In this document: positions 21,246 to 33,161 of the stretch, piece by piece
Layout of the letters: the number at the start of each line of letters is the position of its first letter
How positions within the stretch are numbered: the stretch's first letter is position 1
NCBI RefSeq assembly: GCF_004337985.1
Contig: NC_043742.1
Span: 186,001-250,000, forward strand
Direction of reading: 5' to 3'
Origin: Pyricularia pennisetigena
Taxonomy: Eukaryota > Ascomycota > Sordariomycetes > Magnaporthales > Pyriculariaceae
Length of the DNA stretch: 64,000 nt
Notes under the pieces: model-generated
Database searches by the model: none
Told to the model about the DNA's origin: nothing
The model's input: only the letters and a program-made list of their open reading frames with translations
Position numbers and translations under genes: made by a program

Positions 21246-23204
21246 TAGTCTCAGTGCTCAGACTAGACCCCCCTGCTCCGCAGTGGGGACCGAGCGCTCC
21301 ATGTACCTTTCAGCCACATGGCTTTTCGACCAATTACATTGGCCGAAAAGATCGCGCTCGTTCTAGTCTGAGGACATTTTGTTAGTCTCAGTGCTTAGAC
21401 TAGACCCCGCTGCTTCGCAGTGGGGACCGAACGCTCTATGTACTTTTTAGCCATATGGCTTTTCGACCAATTACATTGGCCGAAAAGATCGCGCTCGTTC
21501 TAGTTTGAGGACATTTTGTCGCATTTCGCCGTTTACGGCGGTACCACCAACGATAATTTGTCGCATTTCGCCGTTTATAATCGTATTATTAATAATATAT
21601 TTAATATTACTATATCGTTTATAATTATTCTATGAATATAAGGATAATTTGTGGTATTTTGCCGTTTGTAGCGGGTATATATAATATATTCGCATTATAA
21701 TGGCAAAAGAAAATAGTGTACCCATAGTATGCAAATAAATATTCGTATAAAAAAATAAATAAAAATTATAAAAATATATAGTAAGCTGCGTTAGATTTAT
21801 TGGAGTTTGCTGATTATTTGACTGCCGGCCTCGTTTTTGTGACCACTGTATTTGAAAACATATTAAAATATTAAGTAAAGTGTGTAATTTTTTATTATAT
21901 TTAATTTCTATTTTGAATAATAGTATATAATATTAATTCTAATTTTAGTTACAGTATTTATAGCTTAGCAGACCTAATATTGCAAAGTGCATGCAATTAT
22001 CGATTCAAACAAAAGTATTATTGATATTTGTATATTAATTAACATTTTGTTAAAAACCTGAATAATTTACGCAAATGTTGGTAAGATTGAAAAAAAGTTT
22101 AATTCAGGCATGGTTTTATTAATTTATTGAAGAATTTTATTTTACTTTTTTTTTATAAATTTTATTAAATTAAATATAGCAATAAATATTAGAATATTAC
22201 AAATTTAGCATTTTTTTATATAAAAAAATAAAAAGGGCCGGTATTGTAGATCGGGTTTTACGTTGACGTTTATTTATATACATTATCCATTTCTTCAAAC
22301 CTTGGTTTTATTAATATTAAAATTGGTAAAAATGTACAAGCATTTCGATTATAAAATATATATAAAATTGGATACTCTTTACCTATCCGCATATTTAACG
22401 GCTTATAGAATTAGATATACGTACCAAAATGTAGCATTATATTAAATATATATATGTCACCCCCCNNGGTGCAAAAACCACAAAATCTGGCTGCAAAACA
22501 AAAATAATATAAAATTAATTAAATAAAGCAAAAAGATTTATAAAATACACATTTCAAATTTCTTTTTATCAAAAGGTTGTTAAAACCGATATTATGGGTG
22601 GGATAAAACCTGGACGTTTGTTTATATACGTAATCGAATTTTTAAAATTTTGGTTTCATTATCGTTAAAACTGGTAAAAATATAAACGAGTTTCGATTGT
22701 AAATTATATATAAAAAAGTATATATTTTGCCTATCCGCTTATTTAACTGCTTATATAATCTGGTGTATGCACCAAAATCCCCAATAGCGATATATATATA
22801 TACCACCCTCCATGTGCAAAAAGTATAAAATTTGGTTGAAAATTAAAAATAATATTAAAAAAAGTCGAAAAACCAGTACCGCCATGAACGGATTAAGCGC
22901 AGGTGGTATCCAATTCGGCCGTTATAATAAATAATAAAATAAATCCAATCGCTGCTAATAGCGGTAATAAACGCTATCTTTAACGATATTTTCTTTTTTC
23001 AATATTTTGCGTAATTGTGGAATAATAAAGGAGTGTCGGTCGAAAAAAGGCCAAAAATACCGCCATAAACGGCGAAAATCGACAAGTTGTCCTCAGACCT
23101 GAACCAGAGTGTTCTTTGGATGGACCCACAGGTACATTGCAAAGCCGCAATTGAGCCACGCTCAATTGTGGAGCTCTGGGCTTCAGGGATGAGCCCTGAG
23201 ACTA
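21246..23204 (+). mobile_element. TAGTC element with a duplicated 5' end and perfect 9-bp target duplication
   Basis: Runs TAGTCTCAGTGC...CCCTGAGACTA between two copies of CGACTTAGG (21237-21245 and 23205-23213). The first 137 bp of the element occur twice in tandem (21246-21382 and from 21383), each starting with TAGTCTCAGTGCT. Near the 3' end about 20 bp are missing compared with other copies. Two ambiguous bases (NN) are at 22466-22467, inside the CCCCCCACGTGC box. Both internal ORF modules are present but broken. Confidence 0.88.
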
Positions 23205-23747
23205 CGACTTAGGCCTTTTCAAATACTGTAACGATCGCTTGCATTGCAAATCCAAAATTTTTGGTGTGGTTTTTATGGATCGTGTACGCCATTGTAATTG
23301 GTTGAAAATTTGAATAGGGTTTACGCTAGCGAGTTAGGGCCAAAAACCCCTGTGTTCGTTCGCCAATAGCCCATTAAATTTTTTCTAGTGCGTTTAGTAG
23401 GGTTTACAACAGCCTATAAACCCATTAGCGGAATTAAGTTAATTGGCTCGTTACCCTGCACGATATCCGCACGCTACCCTGCACCCACCTGGCGAATTGA
23501 ATTCGTTACGTGCACCTGGATTGGTATAAATACCAGGGCACCCACTAATTGCGGATTTTAGGGATTCCAACCCTGTACTTTAGTGGACTTCGACCACTAA
23601 AATAGCAATAAGCCCTATAAGCCTTTAACCGTTAGAAGGCAAACGGTATAGCAAATCCTAAAATAGGGTATTTACCCTTAGGCGATAAGATTAGTTGATT
23701 ATAGCTATAAATTAGCAAATTGCAATTATAACTTAGGTTACCCTATA
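23205..23747 (+). other. Copia-1 B leader, second part
   Basis: Continues the leader after the TAGTC insertion. Contains repeated TACCCTGCAC motifs, a TATA-like GGTATAAATACC near 23524-23535, and a TAGTGGACTTCGACCACTA hairpin near 23580-23600. No reading frame. It could be promoter or packaging sequence of the element. Confidence 0.4.
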
Positions 23748-23849
23748 ATGGAAGATAGCCCTATATCGCGCTTTCCAGGCCTGGTTCCAATAATTAAGGG
23801 GTTTAAAACCAATTTAAACGAAGTTCTGACCGCTAAATTGCAGGCCTAA
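23748..23849 (+). pseudogene. Copia-1 B gag start
   Basis: ATG at 23748 opens 33 codons (MEDSPISRFPGLV, then LNEVLTAKLQA) ending in TAA, which may be a mutated Gln codon. Directly followed by LTR-X, after which the sequence resumes in integrase. Assigned as gag from its position after the LTR and leader; no zinc knuckle remains. Confidence 0.5.
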
Positions 23850-23850
23850 A

Positions 23851-24508
23851 TGTGAGGAGGTTACGAGATAGAATAAGCTTAATCTTGAACGCGGGGAAAG
23901 GTGGATCACGTACAAGGCTGATGGAACGTTGAAATGGCAGATAACCGTCTGCTAGCGGGTAATAGAGATAATATATTATTGTTGCACAATCGATTCGTTG
24001 AATCGTTAAATCGATGAAGGTATGAAGGTAATAAATCTAAGGCTAAGTTGTGAATTACGTGTTCTAATCCGTAGGTGCAGATCTTCGATCCGGATGTCCG
24101 GAATGCGGGGTCACGTCACATGATTTGGCCTTATTTATGTGACTGACCTGCCGACCTATTAAGCCTAACGGCCCATTAAGCCTATCGGCCTATTGTGCTT
24201 ATGCATGCACAGAAAATCTGCGACCACAACGGGATTCGAACCCACGCACTTCAACGTATATATGATATAGATTATGGTACGTGCATTATACCACTAAGCT
24301 AGATTAAATATGACGTATTTATTTTGTTGTCGAAACTATGAACAAAGACGTGATATATAAAGCTTTGTGTGTATAAACGCGTATACGTTTTATTTGTTAT
24401 TTATTTATTTATTCGATGCAGGGTGACTAATAAGATTAGCCCATGCTAGCCGCTATAAGATAATGCAGGGTAGTTAATATAATGAGCCCTGCGCTAGCCA
24501 TTTTCACA
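23851..24508 (-). mobile_element. LTR-X at a deletion junction
   Basis: 658 bp, TGTGAGGAGG...TTTTCACA, nearly intact. The flanks are CTAAA on the left and TTTCG on the right, so there is no target duplication, unlike 2178-2839 and 13885-14548. It joins the gag start to the integrase of Copia-1 B. Confidence 0.82.
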
Positions 24509-25560
24509 TTTCGGTGGTCGATCCTATTACAAAATTAAACCGGACCTATGGTTTTAGTGGTTATTAAAGGTTCTTCTAGGGTTTTAAAAGCTACGTACGG
24601 GCGTTGCCCCCTAAATTTTCATTTCAATGAGGGGTACGAAATTAATATAAATTTTTGAAGTTGGTTTATAAACAAAGGTATTAATTTCAGCATTTCGAAT
24701 CCCTATAACCACGGCCAAAACGGATTAATGGAACGGTCCGTTAAGGATATTTTAGAGAAATTTCGATTCACTATTATAACGGCGGGTTTACTATTATATT
24801 TATAATATTATTTATTATTTGCCGTGATTAATTTAATGAACCGTACAGCGGTAATCAATAGGGTTTTAATATTTGACGAGGAATTATATTCCGAATTTTA
24901 ACCTGGATTACCGTATAAGCCCAATTGAGGGCATTTCCGGGTAATTAATACTGTATGGCAGGTTATTATACCGCTGGAAAAACGCCAAAAATTTAATAAA
25001 TTGGTTCCCCGCACCGAAACGGTGAAACTTTTAACCCATTTATCAAATTTTATAACGTTGGTTTACGCACCCGTTAAACGGGCCGTATATAAAACCTTTA
25101 CCGTAAAAATTATAAAAGGTATACCCGTTGAAAATTAGGCTATTTTAAGGGAAACGTTACAGATTTTGAAGGCGTAAAATACAAATTTAAAGGGGGATTT
25201 TAATTCTGAATTTGAAAATAAAATTTACAGCGTTCCAGCGGAAGATTATCCCCTAAAAAACCCTGAAAAGACAGGGTATTTACCACCTATTACAGGGCAA
25301 TTACCACCCGTTATAGGGCATTTAAACCCTGAAAATACAGTGCCCGCCAGGCCTATATAACCTATTATTCGCCCCCCAAAGCCTATAACGGTAGCGGTAC
25401 CTAATCCAATACCTAAAACAGCGTAGGTTCCGGTGTTTTCAGCACCTAAAATACAGAATATAGATTTAAATTCGCCATTCGAAACCCCAAATTTAATAAA
25501 TATAAATTACGTGTATTATTTTTATTTTTAAGCCAAAAAGAAAATAAAGAAAAAGCCCAT
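24509..25560 (+). pseudogene. Copia-1 B integrase region
   Basis: Starts at GTGGTCGATCCTATTAC, equivalent to about 12800 in copy A, and follows it through NGLMER-like sequence near 24720 and LVPRTETVKLLTHLSNF near 25000-25040. The Pro-rich tail ends near 25500. Broken by many TAA/TAG codons. Confidence 0.72.
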
Positions 25561-25599
25561 TAAAGACGGTGAACCAAATAGTTACCAATAGGCCTTACA

Positions 25600-27050
25600 T
25601 AGCCCTGAAAATATTGAATGGTTTGTTATTTTAACGTTTAAATTCGACCAAATCGTTACTGTGAAAGCCTTCCGTTTTATCCTTAGAATTAAAATGCTTA
25701 CAGGCCGTAAACTCGTTTTTATTCGGCCGGTATTTAAATTGAAAAAAAATGAAAATAATAAACATATAAAATACAAAGCTAGGTTTGTTGTGAAAGGTTT
25801 TTTACAAATCGAAGGCCTGAATTATATCGAAGCTTTTGGTAACATTTGTATACCACCTATTTGGCGTATATTTTTAGCTATAACTGATATATAAAATTGG
25901 GAAATAAGACAAATCGATTTTATCGGTGCGTTTTTAAATAGTGATTTTACCGACGTAAATAGATATTTGCAAATTTTAAACGGTTTTAACGAATGGGCCA
26001 AGATTTCTAACCCTACCACCGTTAAACTTCTAGGGGAAATGGGTTATAATCCGAAAAGATTGCAGGTTATACAGTTGGAAAAAGCGTCATACGGTTTGAA
26101 ACAGGGTCCAAACAAATGGCAAAACAAACTCAAAACCCTACTTTTTTAAAAAAGGTTTTAAAACATTAATTTCTAATCCCGTTGTTTTTTATAACGTTAA
26201 ATGCAAACATTTTATCGTTATTTTTGTAAACGGTTGCCTATTGATAGGTCCTAGATTGCAATATATTGAGGATTTAAAAGCCCGTTTTAATAGGTTATAC
26301 GCGTTGGAAGACAGGGGCCCTGCAGCCTATTTTTTAGGCGTTCAAATTATAAAGGATCAGTTTAAAGGCCTATTTTGGCTACATTAAAGTCAATATATAA
26401 AAAAAATATTAGCAACGTTCGGATTAATTGATTGCAAATTTATATTTATTCCTTTGCAACCGGGTATACTAAAATATAACGGGGGTAAACCCGTAAATGC
26501 GCTGAAACTTAAACTATTATAGCGTATTATCGGTATTTTATATATTTAGTGCTATTAACGCGTACGGATATCGGTTTTGCGGTTTGATGGTTTTCACGTT
26601 TTTTAATAAAAACTATTACAATCCACTCAACGGTAATTAAAACCTATTACGGTATTTAACGGGTATTGAATCTTTATTTATTTATTACAGGAATAAAATA
26701 TTTAAAGCCGAATTACCACCCAATTCTTTAATAAAGGGTTTAAAAGGTTTTAAATTACTGGGTTTTAATAATAGCGATTTTACCGGGGTAAGGGAAGATT
26801 TAAAATCCATTTACGGATATTTGTATACCCTATTTGGGGGCCTTATAACGTGGAAGTGCAAAAAGGTTATTATTATAATTTTAAACATTTCAAAACCCGA
26901 AACCAATGTTTTAACAGAAGTTTTGCGTAAAATATATTGGCTTAAAAGCCTTTTGATAAAAATTGGACTACCTATAGAAGGCTTTATAGCAATATTTGGA
27001 AATGGTAAAAGCTTTATAGTTATCGCATATAACCTTACGCACCATTAACG
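25600..27050 (+). pseudogene. Copia-1 B reverse transcriptase and RNase H
   Basis: The best preserved pol stretch. Frame 25661-25894: VFKLKKNENN, YKARFVVKGFLQIEGLNYIE and WRIFLAIT. Frame 25967-26149: LQILNGFNEWAKI, LEKASYGLKQGPNKWQNKL. The segment between holds QIDFIGAFLNSDF. These are the motifs of copia reverse transcriptase in order. RNase H is recognisable at 26821-27048 (YTLFGGLITWKCKK, TNVLTEVLRKIYWLKSLL). It is interrupted at 25890 and elsewhere by stops. Confidence 0.82.
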
Positions 27051-27782
27051 TATTAAATATATGTTTTTTAAAATTTTCATTACGTACGGGAATTAATTAC
27101 AAAAGGATTAGTGACCCTTAAATACCTGGAAGCCAAACAAATACCCGTTAACAGCCTAACAAAACCCTTAACGTTTCCAATTTACAAGGCTTTTTGAAAT
27201 TTATAGGGTTTAAACCCCTAAAAGCTTAGTTTTTACCTATTTAACTTTCAGGCATTATTTAATTAATTCGTTCGCTAATTACCCATTATATTTCCTTTAT
27301 TTGCAAATATTGGATTTCTGGTAGGCTAATACCGACCGTATTACCCGAATACATTTTGTACAGGTTAATTCATAAGCAATTTACACCGCCTTTATACCCA
27401 AAGTTGAATTAAAATTGAAAAAGTTCGTGTTTTGGGCGATTTACGCATTCGAAATACCTTATATAATATGCCTAATTTTGACTATTACCAACGAATAGCC
27501 AAGTTAGTTATTTGGTTTAATAGTTCATTCCGTGGGTTAATATTATGCAAGTCGGGGGTTCGAATCCGGCGGTTGTTACAATTTTGGGGGTTTTTTCCAA
27601 TTCGGGGGTTCGTCCATTTCGGGGGTTATAGGTCGGTATAAAGGGTTTAATTATCCAGGGGGTTTATATCGGGAGTTCGAATCGGGTTGGGATATAAAAG
27701 GCATTTCTTTTTTGGGGTTTTGTTTTTTTTTTATATATTTTTCTTTTCCGATTTTATATTAGTAGTAGCAAAAAAAAGGGGG
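27051..27782 (+). other. Copia-1 B 3' internal region with G-tract series and tRNA T-arm-like motif
   Basis: End of pol, then non-coding sequence. At 27551-27570 GTCGGGGGTTCGAATCCGGC resembles a tRNA T arm. Between 27553 and 27690 there are at least six G-runs of three to five bases. The run AAAAAAAGGGGG immediately before the LTR at 27783 is a good polypurine tract. Confidence 0.5.
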
Positions 27783-27963
27783 TGTCAATTATATGGGTTA
27801 TTAAGCATATAATGGGTCAACTTTTATTTGCATATAAGCCACAATAAATAGTGCCGAAGTGGGGCTGTTGGGGCTGTCGGATTTTCCGCCATATGTGTTG
27901 CAGGAGTTGCGATTTGAAGTTAGCGAGTGGGGTTTTACCTTGTGGTGGGCTTAACACCCACCC

Positions 27964-29842
27964 TAGTCTCAGGGCTCATCCCTAAAGCCCAGAGCTCCAC
28001 AATTGATCCACTTCGCTCCATTTCGTGGCTCAATTGCGGCTTTGCAATGTACCTGTGGGTCCATCCAAAGAACGCTCTGGTTCAGCTTTGAGGACAACTT
28101 GTCGATTTTCGCCGTTTATGGCGGTATTTTTGGCCTTTTTTTAACCGAAACTCCTTTATTATTCCATAATTATGCATAATATTGAAAAAATAAAATATCG
28201 TTGAAAATAGCGTTTAATACCGCTATTAGCAGCGATTCGATTGATTTTTTCATTTATTATAATGGCCGAATTGGATACCACCTGCCCTTAATCCGTTTAT
28301 GGCGGTACTGGTTTTTCGATTTCTTTTCGATTTTCGATTTTTTTTTATATTATTTTTAATTTTCAACCGTATTTTATAATTTCTGCACGTGGAGGGTCGT
28401 ACATATATATTTACCGCTGTATCAAATCTTTGTGTTTATATCGCATTTTATAAGCAGTTAAATAAGCGGATAGGTAAAGTAAACACATTTTTACATGTAA
28501 TTCACGATCGAAACTCGTTTATATTTTTACCGATTTTAACGATAATGAAACCGGAATTACAGGGATTGGATGACGTATATAGACAAGCGTTTACGTTAGA
28601 TCCAATTCCTTATATCCGCTTTCAAAAGTCTTATATGAAAAAAATGCTAAATATATATTTTTGATCGAGCTTTTGCTTTATTTAATCGATTTTATATTAT
28701 TTTATTTTGCGGCCAAACTTTATGCATCTTGCACGTGGGGGATGACAAATGTATATTTAATATAACATTCCGACTTGGTATATATATCTAATTATATAAG
28801 CCGTTAAATAAACGGATAGGAAAGTGTATGTAGTTTTATATATAATTTATAATCGAAACGCTTTTATATTTTTACCAGTTTATACAATAATAGAACTCAA
28901 ATCTCAGGGATTGAATGAAGTGTACTAAAAAACATCAACGTGGAATCTAACTTATAATACCCGTTTATATCACTTTTTTTATAAAGGCAAATGTTACATT
29001 TGTGCTATTTTTCTATTTTTTGCTTTATTTAATTAAATATAATTTAAACAAATGAAATTAAATGACGATTATATATAAGCGTATATCCAAATAAGAACGT
29101 TAGAGGGTCTTTTTATATTAAAGTCATTTGCGTAAGTTATTTAGTTTCTCGACAAATTAATAAATAATATACAAGTATCAATAAAAGCTTGATTTTAAAG
29201 GATAATTGCATGCACTCTGTAGTTTTATATCCGGTGAATTATACTTATTAATACCTAGTTTTAAACCGGTATCAAATATTGTTATTTGAAACAATAATTA
29301 AATATAATAATAAAGTACAAGTTTTAATAAATATTTAGAATAATCTCCAAATAAATTAGATATAAGGACGCGGTTTTCGGTACCAGAATCCTTGAGCTCC
29401 AACTAATTTAACGCAGGTAATTTCATACTTTTATAACTTTTATTTAATATTTTATTTGAATATTTAATTGCATAATATGGTTTTATTGTTTGTTTTGCTA
29501 TTATATTTTAAATACAATGTGTTAATTATACCGCTGGTCAATTGGTTGCGCGCATAAAAAATGCAACTAATTACATTCAACGTGCGATCGCAGGGCGTTT
29601 ATAAAAGCTGTTTATGATATAATGTATATATACCCGCTACAAACGGCGAAATGCGACAAATTATCGTTGGTAATACCGGCGTACCGCCATAAACGGCGAA
29701 ATGCGACAAAATGTCCTCAGACTAGAACGAGCGCGATCTTTTCGGCCAATATAATTGGTCGAAAAGCCATGTGGCTAAAAGGTATATGGAGCGCTCGGTC
29801 CCCAGTGCGAAGCAGGGGGGTCTAGTCTAAGCACTGAGACTA
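27964..29842 (-). mobile_element. TAGTC element with 9-bp target duplication
   Basis: Inverted copy: TAGTCTCAGGGCTCATCC...GCACTGAGACTA. Flanked by CACCCACCC (27955-27963) and CACCCACCT (29843-29851), one C/T difference. The uninterrupted target CACCCACCCTGCATTTACG is seen in the other LTRs, which confirms the insertion. Contains both ORF modules on the plus strand, the first intact. Confidence 0.88.
28389..28664 (+). CDS. ORF module 1 of the TAGTC element (unknown function)
   Basis: 91 codons beginning just after CACGTGGAGGG. Contains YKQLNKRIGKV, RNSFIFLPILTIMKPELQG and DVYRQ, matching the module at 10378-10863 despite many base differences. A second, broken module starts near 28730 after CACGTGGGGGATG and carries KPLNKRIGK-like sequence. 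No family recognised. Confidence 0.35.
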   Translation: MEGRTYIFTAVSNLCVYIAFYKQLNKRIGKVNTFLHVIHDRNSFIFLPILTIMKPELQGLDDVYRQAFTLDPIPYIRFQKSYMKKMLNIYF

Positions 29843-30235
29843 CACCCACCTTGCATTTACGAATCAGCTACCCTGTACCGGGTTGTAATTTTCACCAAAT
29901 TAGCAAATTAGTGCGAACCCAGAAATGGTTTGTATAGAAATAGGGGTGTTTTTTCAACAACGTATACAAAATAATTTTTCGGAAAATCGTGTGCGGCATT
30001 GGAACTTTTTGCGGGGTGCGGACCCCCATTTCGATGTCGGAAAGTATGTACGGGAAATAATGTAAAATCTCCCCCACCAATAAATTAAATTTATTAATCC
30101 CAAGATTAGTGAACCATTTTAGTGAATAATTTAGTGCATTGAAGCCCTGTAATTACAGGCTTTTACAATACACTTAGTACCACGCCGCACCTCGGCTAAT
30201 GCCTAATCCCCTGTTAGCAACACATATTATTAACA

Positions 30236-31185
30236 GTTATACAATTGGAAAAGGAGCTATACGGTTTGAAACAGGTCCTAAAAAAATGGCAAAACAAGCT
30301 AAAAACCTTACTTTTTAAAAAGGGTTTTAAACCGTCAGTTTCCAATCCCGCTGTTTTATAAAACGTTAAATCGAAACATTTCATCATTGCCCTTATAGCC
30401 GATTGCCTGCTAATAGGTCCTAAATTTCAATATGTTAAGTATTGAAAAACCCGTTTTAATAAGGTATACGCGTTGGAAAATAGGGGCCCTACAGCCTATT
30501 TTGAAGGCGTTTAAATTATAAAGGAAAGGTTTAAACGCTTACTTTAGTTGCACTAAAATTGATATATAAAGGAAATATTAGCAACGTTCGGATTAATTAA
30601 TCGCAAACCTATATTCTTTCCCTTACAACCGGGTGTGTTAAGATATATCGGGGGCAAGCCCGTAAGTGCGATGGAAGTTAAATTATTACAGCGTGTTACC
30701 GGTACCTTAATATATTTAATACGATTAACGCGCCCGGATATCGGTATTACGGTTTAGTAGTTTTTACGTTTATTACCAGAACTATTATAATCCAATTAAC
30801 GGCAGTTAAAAACTTATCACGTTATTTAGCGGGTATTAAACTTTTATTTATTTATCACGGGAAAAAAATATTGTGAACCGAATTACCACTTAATTTTTTA
30901 ATAAGGGGTTTTGAAGTTTTTAAATTATTGGGTTTAAATAATAGCGATTTTGCCGAGGTTAAAAAAGATTTAAAATCTATTCACGGATATTCATATATTT
31001 TATTTGGGGGTTTTATAGCGTGGAAATGCAGAAAAGTTAATATTATAACTTTAAGCATTCCAGAAACCGAAACCGATGCTTTAGGGGAAGCCTTGCGTAA
31101 GGTAAAGTGGTTTAAAAGCCTATTTATAAAAATGGGACTATTTATAAAAGGCCCTCTTGCAATATTTGGAAATAATATAGGTTTT
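30236..31185 (+). pseudogene. Copia-1 copy C, 5' piece (reverse transcriptase to RNase H)
   Basis: Begins inside the reverse transcriptase at VIQLEKELYGLKQ-type sequence and continues to RNase H (frame 30928-31329: FAEVKKDLKSIHGYSYILFG, GFIAWKCRKV, ALGEALRKVKWFKSLFIKMG). It is cut at 31185 by Gypsy-1. GTTTT at 31181-31185 is the target duplication, and the frame resumes at 40617. Confidence 0.8.
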
Positions 31186-33132
31186 TATTATGGATTCGTG
31201 CCTAAGGCTAGTCTCAGTGCTCAGACTAGACCCCCCTGCTTCGCAGTGGGGACCGAACGCTCCATGTACCTTTCAGCCACATGGCTTTTCGACCAATTAC
31301 ATTGGCCGAAAGGATCGCGCTCGTTCTAGTCTGAGGACATCTTGTCGCATTTCGCCGTTCATGGCGGTACCACCAACGATAATTTATCGCATTTCGCCGT
31401 TTATAACGGTATTATTAATAATATATTTAATATTACGATATTACTTATAATTATTTTATTAATATAAGGATAATTTGTGGTATTTTGCCGTTTGTAGCGG
31501 GTAAATACAATATATTCGCATTATAATGGCAAAAGAAAATAGTGTACCCATAGTATGCAATTAAATATTCGTATAAAAGAATAAATAAAAATTATAAAAA
31601 TATATAGTAATTTGCGTTAAATTTATTGGAGTTTGCTGAGTATTTGAATGCCGGCCGCGTCTGTGTAGCCACTGTATTTGGAAAGATATTAAAATATGAA
31701 ATAAAATCAGTAATTCTTTATTATATTTAATTTTTGTTTTAAATAATGGTATGCAATACTCATTTTAATTTAGTTTACAATCCTTATACCCTACTAGACC
31801 TAATACTGCAAAGTGCATGCAATTATTGATTGAAACAAAAGTTTTATTAATATTTTTAAATAAATTAACAATTTGTTAAAAAATTCAATAATCTACGCAA
31901 ATATTGGTAAAATGAAAATATTTTTACTTGATATATTCCCTTATTGAATTTGTTAATAAACTCTATATGAGTTTTTTTCTTATAAATTGTATTCAATTAA
32001 ATAAAGAAAAAAATACAAAAAAAACACAAATTTAGCATTCTTTTATATAAAAAGATTAAAAGGGCCGGTATTGCAAATCGGGTTTTACGTTAACGTTTAT
32101 TTATATAGATAGTCCACTTTCTCAAATTTTGGTTTTATTAACATTAAAATTGGTAAAAATGTAAAAGCATTTCGATGGTAAAATATATATAAAATTGGAT
32201 ATACCTTACCTATCCGCATATTTCAGGGCTTATATAATTAGGTTTACGTACAAAAACGTGATATTATATTAAGTATATATATGCCACCCCCCACGTGCAA
32301 AAACCACAAAATTCTGCTGCAAAACAAAAATAATTTAAAATTAATTAAATAAAGCAGAAAGATTTATAAAATACACATTTGCCATTTGTTTTTATTAAAC
32401 AGTTTTCAAAGCCGATATTATAAGTACGATTGGACTTGGACGGCTGTCTATATACGTAATCGAATCTCTGAAGTTTTGGTTTCATTATCGTTAAAATTGG
32501 TAAAAATATAAACGAGTTTCAATTGTAAATTATATATAAAAAAGTATATACTTTGCCTATCCGCCTATTTAACTGCTTATATAATCTAATATATGCAGCA
32601 AAATTAGTATAACGATATATAAACATATACGACCTTCCACGTGCAAAAATTATAAAATTTGGTCAAAAATCAAAAATAATATTAAAAAAAATCGAAAATC
32701 GAAAAAAAAATCGAAAAAGCAGTACCGCCATGAACGGATTAAGGGCAGGTGGTATCCAATTCGGCCATTATAATAAATGAAAAAATCAATCGAATCGCTG
32801 CTAATAGCGGTATTAAACGCTATTTTCAACGATATTTTATTTTTTCAATATTATGTATGGTTGTGGAATAATAAAGGAGTTTCGGTTAAAAAAAGGCCAA
32901 AAATACCGCCATAAACGGCGAAAATCGACAAGTTGTCCTCAAACCTGAACCAGAGCGTTCTTTGGATGGACCCACAGGTACATTGCAAAGCCGCAATTGA
33001 GCTACGAAGTGGAGCGAAGTGGATTAATTGTGGAGCTCTGGGCTTCAGGGATGAGCCCTGAGACTACAGCGTTAGTAATAATACCAACAAAAATACTTCA
33101 CGGTTTTAAGGCCGTTGGTTTACCCTATAATA
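31186..33132 (+). repeat. Gypsy-1 5' LTR, split and partly deleted
   Basis: LTR parts are 31186-31208 (TATTATGGATTCGTGCC) and 33067-33132 (CAGCGTTAGTAATAATACC...CCCTATAATA). Comparison with the 3' LTR shows about 125 bp missing at the TAGTC element, between the AAAGC and CAGCG positions. The element here has no target duplication. Confidence 0.75.
31209..33066 (+). mobile_element. TAGTC element without target duplication
   Basis: Full-length copy, TAGTCTCAGTGC...CCCTGAGACTA. Left flank GCCTAAGGC and right flank CAGCGTTAG do not match; the host LTR has lost about 125 bp here. Both ORF modules lie on the minus strand, broken. Confidence 0.82.
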
Positions 33133-33161
33133 TTTACTAACGCTCGAATTTAAATACAATA

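Larger units (their letters stand above)
20471..30235 (+). mobile_element. Copia-1 copy B (chimeric, with three nested insertions)
   Basis: 5' LTR 20471-21020, leader, gag start at 23748, LTR-X at 23851-24508, integrase from 24509, reverse transcriptase, RNase H, and 3' LTR 27783-30235. TAGTC elements lie in the leader (21246-23204) and in the 3' LTR (27964-29842). Most of gag and all of protease are missing exactly at the LTR-X, which lacks a target duplication. The outer flanks differ (Gypsy-2 LTR on the left, Copia-1 reverse transcriptase on the right), so the locus probably joins parts of two copies by recombination. Confidence 0.75.
27783..30235 (+). repeat. Copia-1 B 3' LTR, split by a TAGTC element
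   Basis: TGTCAATTATATGGG...TATTATTAACA; LTR parts are 27783-27963 and 29852-30235, separated by a TAGTC element with its target duplication. It is followed at once by reverse transcriptase sequence of copy C, so this element lies inside another copy of the same family. Confidence 0.83.

Noticed and set aside
22466..22467. Two N bases as a possible gap
   Set aside because: Other copies have AC at this place in CCCCCCACGTGC; simply ambiguous bases, no missing segment implied.
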